Both the position numbers and the translations under genes were made by a program. The notes beneath the pieces are model-generated. The model was not told the DNA's origin, did not search any database, and was given only the letters and a program-made list of their open reading frames with translations. Source: Gammaproteobacteria bacterium (GTDB taxonomy: Bacteria > Pseudomonadota > Gammaproteobacteria > Pseudomonadales > Azotimanducaceae_A). From it: 5,395 nt of DNA. Each line of letters starts with the position of its first letter. Position 1 is the first letter of the stretch. Where the stretch lies: contig PAWP01000114.1 of the NCBI GenBank assembly GCA_002714125.1, positions 8,872 through 14,266 of the forward strand, given 5' to 3'. Shown here piece after piece: positions 1-4,843 of this stretch.

Positions 1-57
1 GACCTTAATCTGGAATTCCTGCGACAGTTTGACCAAGCGCTTGGTCTTGCTGGCTGA
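1..57 (+). CDS. Possible C-terminal end of an upstream gene (partial)
   Basis: Reading from base 1 gives 18 codons (DLNLEFLRQFDQALGLAG) before a TGA at 55-57. The peptide looks like a plausible helical C-terminus. It would end 49 bases before the HupE-like gene on the same strand, so it could be the previous gene of that operon. The alternative frame starting at base 2 is also open, to a TAG at 92-94, and its third codon positions look richer in G and C. I therefore cannot decide which frame, if either, is coding. No family can be recognised from so few residues. Confidence 0.3.
   Translation, partial: DLNLEFLRQFDQALGLAG
31..46. repeat. Perfect 16-bp palindrome upstream of the HupE-like gene
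   Basis: GACCAAGC followed directly by GCTTGGTC is a perfect inverted repeat with no spacer. Its centre lies about 68 bases before the GTG start of the HupE-like gene. The size and perfect dyad would suit an operator for a dimeric repressor such as a TetR-type protein. No regulator gene is in view, and the palindrome may lie inside the last codons of an upstream gene. There is no T-run after it, so it does not look like an intrinsic terminator. A regulatory role is inference only. Confidence 0.45.
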
Positions 58-106
58 CGCTGAGGCCAGTGCAGCGCGTGCGGAGCTTCGATAGGCTGGG
101 TTTGTT

Positions 107-817
107 GTGCTTATTCCAATTGAACATAGCGGCTCCCGGCAGAGACCCTTGCACGGTGTCGCCGCATGCCTTTTGGTAGGTGTAGCGCTGCCTACCCTGG
201 CGCACAACGTCTCTGTTACCGACGCCGAGTACCTTGAGGCTGTGACTGGCGTTGCGGTTGGGCCGTTTCTGTACCTCGGTGCCAAACACATGGTGACGGG
301 CTTCGATCACCTCCTCTACCTCTTGGGCGTACTGTTTTTTCTGCGAATTCCAAGCGACATCGTGTTGTACGTCACCCTATTCACCGTCGGGCACAGCCTG
401 ACTTTGTTGGGCGGCGTACTGACCGGACTCACCGTGAATCCGTGGCTGATCGACGCGATCATTGGCTTCTCGATTGTCTACAAGGCATTCGAGAATATGG
501 GCGGTTTCGAGCAGGTTGGGGTGAAGATTGATACGCGGGCCGCGGTGTTTGTGTTCGGGCTTTGCCACGGTGTGGGGCTCGCCACCAAGCTGGCGGACTT
601 CGCGCTGGCCGAAGAAGGCCTTGTTGCCAACATCTTTTCGTTCAACGTCGGTGTCGAGCTGGGTCAGATTTTGGTGCTGACGTTCATCCTTCTACTGCTG
701 TTGCGCTGGCGTCAGAGTTTCGAGTTCCGGCGCTCCGCATTCACCGCCAACACTCTGCTCATGGCGGCGGGCTTTCTGCTGATGGGTTACCAGCTGACCG
801 GGTACGCGACAGGATGA
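107..817 (+). CDS. HupE/UreJ-family membrane protein (putative metal transporter)
   Basis: This 236-aa polytopic inner-membrane protein matches the HupE/UreJ type-2 family as I know it. HupE and UreJ are linked to nickel uptake for hydrogenase or urease, but many relatives occur without those enzymes and their substrate is unknown. A signal-peptide-like segment (about residues 14-32, ending PTLA before HN) is followed by the hallmark KHMVTGFDHLLYLL (60-73; H61, D67, H68), then GHS with H96, GLCHGVGLA with H154, and FNVGVELGQ (179-187, E185). These polar residues inside helices are candidate metal ligands. About six or seven hydrophobic segments are visible, and the length is normal for the family. 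The GTG start at 107 follows a G-rich stretch (AGGCTGGG, 93-100) and gives a full leader; a TTG at 149 is a weaker alternative. The last codons overlap the next gene in an ATGA, implying co-translation. The metal specificity cannot be read from the sequence. Confidence 0.9.
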   Translation: MLIPIEHSGSRQRPLHGVAACLLVGVALPTLAHNVSVTDAEYLEAVTGVAVGPFLYLGAKHMVTGFDHLLYLLGVLFFLRIPSDIVLYVTLFTVGHSLTLLGGVLTGLTVNPWLIDAIIGFSIVYKAFENMGGFEQVGVKIDTRAAVFVFGLCHGVGLATKLADFALAEEGLVANIFSFNVGVELGQILVLTFILLLLLRWRQSFEFRRSAFTANTLLMAAGFLLMGYQLTGYATG

Positions 818-1347
818 GTGCGCAAGCGCCCATCTGGCGAGCTACGCTCGCAGCGCTCGTCATTGCCGCTTTATTGCTGCTGACGGTGGTCCTGCCGGCC
901 GAATTTGATATCGACCCTCTGGGTGCGGGCGCGTTGTTTGGTATTCGCGGCTTGTCTGTTGAGCGAGAAGAAGATCTGAAACTGCAGCGGGGTACATTGC
1001 ATTCGGAGCAACGGACCTTTGTTCTCGCGCCGTTTGAATCCTTAGAGTACAAATACCAACTCGCGGCAGAGGCTGGGCTGATCTATGAATGGTGTGCCAC
1101 TGGCGAGGTTGTGCATGATTTTCATGCCGAACCTGATGGCGCGGAAGCGGGTTTCGCCGTGAGCTTCGCCGCCGGGCGTGATAACGAAGCCGGTGGCGTG
1201 TTCATTGCCCCCTTTGCCGGATTACACGGCTGGTTCTGGGAGAACCGCAGCGGCATTGAGGTTCAGGTGCAACTTAAGGCATCCGGCTACTTTATCGCTG
1301 CAAAGGAGTACACCGGGGGACAGGTGCTGGAGCGGGCGTTCGAGTAA
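814..1347 (+). CDS. Membrane-anchored periplasmic protein coupled to the HupE-like gene
   Basis: This is a 177-aa protein with one N-terminal membrane anchor (about residues 8-28, rich in Ala, Leu and Val) and a soluble, probably periplasmic domain. It resembles the conserved uncharacterised family usually labelled 'transmembrane anchor protein', which I recall beside HupE/UreJ genes. The domain looks beta-rich. It has the motif LAPFESLEYKYQL (71-83), a YEWCATGEVVHDFHAEP stretch (91-107) with C94, H101 and H104, and an aromatic GLHGWFWENRSG block (136-147). The clustered Cys/His residues could bind a metal or partner the transporter, but that is inference. The ATG overlaps the upstream TGA as ATGA, so translation is likely coupled. 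The reading frame stays open back to 562, but that stretch is a shadow of the HupE-like gene, and the leader only makes sense from 814. The molecular function is not known. Confidence 0.85.
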   Translation: MSAQAPIWRATLAALVIAALLLLTVVLPAEFDIDPLGAGALFGIRGLSVEREEDLKLQRGTLHSEQRTFVLAPFESLEYKYQLAAEAGLIYEWCATGEVVHDFHAEPDGAEAGFAVSFAAGRDNEAGGVFIAPFAGLHGWFWENRSGIEVQVQLKASGYFIAAKEYTGGQVLERAFE

Positions 1348-1406
1348 CTCACGGTAGCGCAGAATCCAGACGACGTTCCGCTGAGTGGGTGCCGCTATCT
1401 TCGGAC

Positions 1407-1412
1407 AGGGAG
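1407..1412 (+). promoter_or_regulatory. Ribosome binding site in front of the LodA-like remnant
   Basis: AGGGAG lies 7 bases before the ATG at 1420, which is ideal Shine-Dalgarno spacing. It supports 1420 as the original start of the decayed gene. The translation signal appears to have survived although the reading frame has not. Confidence 0.5.
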
Positions 1413-1419
1413 CTCAGCT

Positions 1420-1814
1420 ATGGATGTAACCAATGTCAGTAGTGTCGCCATCTACCCCGCCATAGTTACCGAAGGGGTTGGGGACAGCCCGAATGAGCAC
1501 TCTCTCGACCCCCAGATTCCGGGGTCCCGGCTACCGATCCGTGAGACTTTCGCGATTCCCAGGGTATGAAGTTGCGCGTCTCTGCGCTGGACCATAACAG
1601 CGATGTTAGGGGAGAGTCGGATGCTGCTGAGGGTGTTGAGATTACTTGGAACGTCAAGATCGCCAACAAAAAGGCGGCCGGATACATTTACGACCTTACG
1701 CTCCAGTCGCGCTGGAAGCGGCTGAGTGGCTTTATTTACGACGAGTAGGGCCAGATGATTGGCGGCTTGAGCGTCAATGACCGCATGAAGGGCGTCGAGC
1801 GGTTTACCGAATAG
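1420..1814 (+). pseudogene. Decayed N-terminal remnant of a LodA/GoxA-like (CTQ) amino-acid oxidase
   Basis: From ATG 1420 the frame reads MDVTNVSSVAIYPAI, then VGDSPNEHSLDPQIPGS, and stops at 1567-1569. This parallels the LodA-family start as I remember it (IhPaIGIARVGNSpneyflgPeiPG). The match continues in another frame: after a stop at 1542-1544, codons from 1545 read DFRDSQGMKLRVSALDHN and then EITWNVKIANKKAAGY. These correspond to the family's KDaqGriKRQaarFRvyayD and ItWtVhlANKKAAwY. So there is one frameshift near 1535-1545 and a loss of about five residues around the RQaaRF segment. An amber stop at 1746-1748 follows; the same frame then runs GQMIGGLSVNDRMKGVERFTE to a TAG at 1812, where GQMIGG may echo the family's GRLIVLGG. 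LodA-like enzymes are several hundred residues long and oxidise amino acids with a cysteine tryptophylquinone cofactor. The catalytic region and a LodB-type flavoprotein partner are both absent here. The family call comes from recalled motifs, not an alignment. Confidence 0.6.
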
Positions 1815-2039
1815 TGTTGCAAGACGCGTGCTATTTTACGCAAGCTCCTGCCGTATATCGTGCTGGTGTTCCTTACCAGGATGTCAGTTGAAACGGGTCG
1901 TGGTGATGCGCATGCGTTCTCGGAAACCTCGACGACGGTGATTTCGGCACTGTTTAGCCGGAGCGCGGGCGAGATTTCTGCCATGGCAGGGGCTCAGTGG
2001 GATCGCTTGCCTATGTTGGCGGACTTACCGAGCCTCGGT
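1815..2039. other. Non-coding or decayed stretch between convergent genes
   Basis: No intact gene can be supported here. One fragment open from 1781 to the TGA at 1889-1891 (plus strand) contains VLQDACYFTQAPAVYRAGVPYQDVS, which looks more protein-like than random but which I cannot place. Another open frame from 1860 runs on into the 3' end of the cytochrome gene, and its composition is unconvincing. The stretch may hold further debris of the gene whose N-terminus lies just upstream, or ordinary intergenic DNA. I see no hairpin followed by a T-run on either strand. Confidence 0.4.
1978..1989. repeat. 12-bp perfect palindrome downstream of the cytochrome gene
   Basis: CTGCCATGGCAG is a perfect dyad 50 bases beyond the stop codon of the minus-strand operon's last gene. 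It has no loop and no adjoining T-run, so it is a poor intrinsic terminator. It may be a protein-binding site or chance. Confidence 0.25.
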
Positions 2040-2513
2040 TCAGGGCCTTTGCGGAGCTTCACGCCAATACACTTGGTGGCAGGCTACACAAACGTTATAG
2101 AGGTGCCCGCCAGTCTCGAACAGGGCATCGGGGTCTTTGGCTTTGGCTGCCTCGAGGACCGTTTTGCCAGTGTCCACTAGGCCTTGGCTGTATTCCGTCC
2201 AGTCCGGCGCTGGTGCGGCCCGGCCTGGGATCATGAGCAAGTTGCCGGATTCCGAGATCACGGCCGCTGCGTGCTCGATGGCAATCCAACCTTCCTCCGT
2301 GGTGGGATGTAGGGTTTCTTCACCGGCTGCTGTGACGATGCTGCCCGCGGAATCCCAGATCTTCTCGGCGGAGGGTTCCAGCACGTAGTGCATGAGGTAT
2401 TCGATGTCGTCCGTGCTGGTCTTGAAAGCGTTGGTAGTGGGTTCGGACGTTCGCGCGCAACCGACGATCAGCGCGAGCCAGGCGGCGCACGCTGCAGTGG
2501 TAGAGAAGCGCAT
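2040..2513 (-). CDS. Lipoprotein-type mono-haem c-type cytochrome (c'/c556-like)
   Basis: This 157-aa protein has one haem-c attachment site, CVACH (C142, C145, H146), close to its C-terminus in the context LYNVCVACHQVYW. A CXXCH near the end of an otherwise helical chain is the arrangement of cytochromes c' and c556, four-helix-bundle periplasmic electron carriers. M41 in the first predicted helix (DIEYLMHYVL) is a candidate second axial ligand, as in c556. The N-terminus is a lipoprotein signal with a lipobox ending IVGC at C19, so the mature protein is probably tethered to a membrane facing the periplasm. The ATG at 2513 sits 3 bases after the DUF6152 stop, with GGAG about 11 bases upstream, and it is the last gene of the operon. 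It probably passes electrons to or from the redox chemistry of the cluster. Which partner it serves cannot be read from the sequence. Confidence 0.85.
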   Translation of the reverse strand: MRFSTTAACAAWLALIVGCARTSEPTTNAFKTSTDDIEYLMHYVLEPSAEKIWDSAGSIVTAAGEETLHPTTEEGWIAIEHAAAVISESGNLLMIPGRAAPAPDWTEYSQGLVDTGKTVLEAAKAKDPDALFETGGHLYNVCVACHQVYWREAPQRP

Positions 2514-2516
2514 GGA

Positions 2517-2948
2517 TCAGCGCTCCGTCGGGTCTCGCCCGTCGCGTGGTGCACCGGTGCCGGAAGAGCCCATGAAGATCTTGCGGCCGTCCTCAAACGT
2601 AATGTCTCGGCCGTTGGCGCGGTTTGAACGGTCTTTGGACTGATAGCCGTCGACCACGATCTTGCTACCAATCTTCAGCGTATTCCGGGTCAGACCACGG
2701 CGGAGCAAGGTATTGGGCGTGCCACCCTCGACCATCCAGCTTTCCTTCTCACCCGCGTCATTGGTGACTTCAATGTGGATCCATGCGTGCGGGTTTACCC
2801 ATTCAAGCTTGGTGATCTGCCCGCGCAGGATCAGCGGTCGATTGGGATCAAACTCAGCGCCGAAGGCATGATGTGCTGAGGTTGAGGTGGGCATAGCAAT
2901 GGCAAGGGCCGCGCACGGGGCGGCCAGCCAGCGAAAAGTCATAAACAT
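2517..2948 (-). CDS. DUF6152-family exported protein
   Basis: This 143-aa secreted protein fits the DUF6152 family, whose function is unknown. A Sec signal (about residues 1-25, ending TSTSA) is followed by the signature HHAFGAEFDPNRPLILRG (26-43), then KLEWVNPHAWIHIEV, a middle block ending in GGTPNTLLRRGLTRNTLKIGSKIVVDGY, and a terminal EDGRKIFMGSS. The pattern suggests a small beta-barrel of OB-fold type, but that is inference. If cleavage occurs after A25, the mature chain begins His-His, which is notable because N-terminal histidines bind copper in some periplasmic proteins. The ATG at 2948 has a strong GGAGGA 8 bases upstream, placed within the last codons of the preceding gene; a second ATG at 2942 is too far from it. 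The tail after about residue 130 (GTGAPRDGRDPTER) is charged and probably disordered. Its place in the operon suggests joint action with the secreted pair and the cytochrome. Confidence 0.88.
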   Translation of the reverse strand: MFMTFRWLAAPCAALAIAMPTSTSAHHAFGAEFDPNRPLILRGQITKLEWVNPHAWIHIEVTNDAGEKESWMVEGGTPNTLLRRGLTRNTLKIGSKIVVDGYQSKDRSNRANGRDITFEDGRKIFMGSSGTGAPRDGRDPTER

Positions 2949-2950
2949 GT

Positions 2951-3994
2951 TTATTGTCCTCCAGCGAGGGCTTCCTGCTCCAGCAGGCGCGCGCCGCGCA
3001 GAATGTTGCCCATGGCGTAGTTGCCTTCATGGCAAGCGTATTCGTAGGTCACCTGGTCCGAGCGCGGCCAGGGATATTCACCGCTCCACGGCTCTTCCCA
3101 CACGGTGGGATCTTCAACGGTGAAGTTGTACATCACGGTGTCCTTGTCTACCACGCGGAAGCGCTCCACCACATGCAGGTTTTCTGAGCCGCCACGGACG
3201 CCCGCTTTGCCGTTGAAGTTGGTGGTGTCAACGATAAGCGTGTCTCCCACCCAATGTCCGATGGAGTCCCCGTGATAGCTCGTAATGTGCGCTGGCAGGT
3301 GATCGGCATTGAGGCGGATGATACGTGCATCGTGCACCATCTCAGTCAGGATCATGACGTGACTCGGCGTTTGCACAATTTTCTTCAGGTTGTTGTATAG
3401 CACCGGCAGTATGGGAGGACCTGCCGTCGAGCCAAAACCCACCAGACAGCGGTCTGACAACGTCAAGGACTCGGGATTGTCATAAGGACCGGTATCAGAG
3501 CTTTCCAGCCACCAGGCTTCGCCTTCGTTATGACGGAAGCGACGGTAGTATTGCATCAGCAGCTTCTGGGCATCCGGGAGCATCTTGGGCAGGCGTCCGT
3601 TTGTGGGTGACGTCACCAGCGAGGTACGGAAATCGCCGTCAACTTGGATCGTGGTCGTGCCATTATCGAGCCAGAAGGAGTTGTAGCCCCCGACGTTGCC
3701 GGCGGCGCCGCGGGAGCCGTCACCGCCTTCAGGCGGCGCGCGGCGATTCGGGTCGCTGTTCCTCTGCTCCGCAGCACGGGCTTGTGCTGCTCGGGCAGCA
3801 ATTTCCTCCGCCTGTTCTGGGCTGAGCACGGCTGCATCGCCAAAGATGCGCGGGCGCTCAAGGGGGGTCAGTGTTGCGATGTCGTAGTAGCCTGAAAGGT
3901 TCGGCTTACCGCCTTTAGTTCTTGGGATGTCTTCCGCAATCGCGGCGCCTGCCGAGGCAATCGCAATACCCAATCCAAAGAGAGTGCGATTCAT
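2951..3994 (-). CDS. Exported protein of unknown function, paralogue of the upstream gene
   Basis: This 347-aa protein begins with a clear Sec signal (MNRTLFGLGIAIASAGAAIA, cut before EDIPRT). I do not know its biochemical role. After LSGYYDIATL (33-42) comes an Ala/Arg/Gly-rich linker (about 62-102), then the recurrent block YNSFWLDNGTT (104-114), RTSLVTSPTNGRLP (123-136) and DRCLVGFGSTAGPP (181-194). The C-terminal half has WVGDTLIVDTTNF (248-260), VVERF (275-279), DPTVWEEPW (295-303) and YEYACHEGNYAM (317-328). WxGDTLIV, VVER, DPxxF/WxxPW and the Tyr/Cys end block recur in the next gene upstream, so the two are distant paralogues. Such proteins commonly accompany DUF6152 genes. Proximal in-frame codons run back to 4123, but that part lies inside the upstream gene, and the signal peptide fixes the start at 3994, 5 bases after the neighbour's stop. 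No strong Shine-Dalgarno is seen, so coupled translation is likely. Confidence 0.85.
   Translation of the reverse strand: MNRTLFGLGIAIASAGAAIAEDIPRTKGGKPNLSGYYDIATLTPLERPRIFGDAAVLSPEQAEEIAARAAQARAAEQRNSDPNRRAPPEGGDGSRGAAGNVGGYNSFWLDNGTTTIQVDGDFRTSLVTSPTNGRLPKMLPDAQKLLMQYYRRFRHNEGEAWWLESSDTGPYDNPESLTLSDRCLVGFGSTAGPPILPVLYNNLKKIVQTPSHVMILTEMVHDARIIRLNADHLPAHITSYHGDSIGHWVGDTLIVDTTNFNGKAGVRGGSENLHVVERFRVVDKDTVMYNFTVEDPTVWEEPWSGEYPWPRSDQVTYEYACHEGNYAMGNILRGARLLEQEALAGGQ
2957..2962 (-). promoter_or_regulatory. Strong ribosome binding site of the DUF6152 gene
   Basis: On the minus strand GGAGGA lies 8 bases before the ATG at 2948, inside the last codons (Gly-Gly) of the preceding gene. It is by far the best Shine-Dalgarno of the operon and decides between the two nearby ATGs. 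It also suggests that DUF6152 is made in larger amounts than its neighbours, though that last point is inference. Confidence 0.75.
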
Positions 3995-3999
3995 GCTGA

Positions 4000-4818
4000 T
4001 CAGTCCAGGGGGTTCCGGCGCCATTTGCCGTACATCAGTTCTTCGACGAACTCGACGCATTTGTACTGCATCAGCTGCATGTTGGCATCCTTCCGGCGAT
4101 AGAGCGGCATCGAGATCTTCCATGGTTTAGTGAAGGTCTTTGGGTCGGTGATGGTCGCTTCATAATGAATGTGGTCGGGTCCCGTCAGCGTATACCGCTC
4201 CACAACACTCATCTGCTCGCTGTGGTGATTGCCCGCCCGGTCGAACCAGGTATCAGGCAAGAGACCTGTTACGGTAATCACAAGTGTGTCGCCTTCCCAC
4301 GTGGCGTAAGACTGGCCCATCCAGGAGTCCATCGGCGCGGGGCCTGGGTCTTTTACGTGAACGTCGCGCACAGCACCTGCAAATTGGTACGCAATGAACA
4401 TGGCGTTTTCACCCTGGAAGATCTGGAAAGGGTGCGGCATGTAGGTGGCGCGGGGTACGCCGGGTAGGAAGCACTTGATCTCCGGGTCCCGGTCCACCCA
4501 GTTGGCGCGGTTCGCGTCCCGCTGTTTAAGCGCTTTCGGGGTGTACGGGATCGCGCCTCCTTCCACTACACCGAGGCCCGGCGGCACTGAGGCTACCGCG
4601 CCAAGTGCGAGCACGGCCTTGGCCGGTACTGGTCCGTGTGGCCCCTCTCGTGTCTGTAAGGCGGCGCGCGCTACGTGAGGCTCGATGTCGTAATGAGCTT
4701 CATTCAGCGCTTGCCAGATTCCGTTGAAATCCGGATGCACACCGTCGGGGCCGCGTGGGGGTACATAGTCTTCCGCGCTCGCGGCAGCGGCCAGGAAGAG
4801 AAGTATTAGATAGCGCAT
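4000..4818 (-). CDS. Exported protein of unknown function, paralogue of the downstream gene
   Basis: This 272-aa protein has a short Sec signal (MRYLILLFLAAAASA, then EDYVPP). The mature part opens with GVHPDFNGIWQALN (26-39), a common start in proteins that accompany DUF6152. It continues with DPEIKCFLPGVPRATYMPHPFQIFQ (111-135), MFIAYQFAGAVRDVHV (140-155), WEGDTLVITVTGL (174-186), SVVERYTL (204-211), ITDPKTFTKPW (223-233) and QYKCVEFVEE (251-260). The same series of blocks, in the same order, occurs in the 347-aa product downstream, so this is a divergent duplicate lacking its Ala/Arg/Gly linker. The conserved Cys in DxxxxC and the aromatic/Cys end block may be structural or ligand residues. 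No catalytic motif is recognised. The ATG at 4818 lies 25 bases after the protease gene's stop; a good Shine-Dalgarno is not visible. The substrate and reaction are unknown. Confidence 0.85.
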   Translation of the reverse strand: MRYLILLFLAAAASAEDYVPPRGPDGVHPDFNGIWQALNEAHYDIEPHVARAALQTREGPHGPVPAKAVLALGAVASVPPGLGVVEGGAIPYTPKALKQRDANRANWVDRDPEIKCFLPGVPRATYMPHPFQIFQGENAMFIAYQFAGAVRDVHVKDPGPAPMDSWMGQSYATWEGDTLVITVTGLLPDTWFDRAGNHHSEQMSVVERYTLTGPDHIHYEATITDPKTFTKPWKISMPLYRRKDANMQLMQYKCVEFVEELMYGKWRRNPLD

Positions 4819-4843
4819 GAAGGCGAGTCTATGCGATTCCGGC

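Noticed and set aside
29..57. TTGACC at 29-34 as a -35 promoter element for the HupE-like gene
   Set aside because: No TATAAT-like hexamer occurs at 16-19 bases spacing.
562..813. Longer version of the anchor-protein frame starting at 562
   Set aside because: The added 84 residues overlap the HupE-like gene in another frame and look like a compositional shadow. The membrane anchor begins properly at ATG 814, which overlaps the upstream stop as ATGA.
1507..1526. GACCCC/GGGGTC hairpin as terminator of the plus-strand operon
   Set aside because: It lies about 160 bases past the anchor-protein stop, inside the LodA-like relic's conserved coding stretch, and no T-run follows.
1746..1748. Recoded amber codon (pyrrolysine-like readthrough) joining 1566-1748 to 1749-1814
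   Set aside because: The same gene also has a frameshift and a missing segment, and most of the expected length is absent. Ordinary decay explains the stop better.
1736..1984. 82-codon minus-strand open frame between the operons
   Set aside because: It is antisense to the LodA-like relic and has low-quality composition. It would follow the cytochrome gene but shows no export signal or motif.
1860..2180. 106-codon plus-strand open frame
   Set aside because: It runs antisense through the end of the cytochrome gene, has no ribosome binding site that I can see, and resembles no family.
3995..4123. Longer start for the 347-aa exported protein (ATG at 4123)
   Set aside because: The extra 43 residues lie inside the preceding gene in a different frame, and would place the signal peptide in the interior of the protein.
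4445..4678. 77-codon plus-strand open frame and similar plus-strand frames over the minus-strand operon
   Set aside because: They are antisense to well-supported exported-protein genes and arise from GC-rich codon use.
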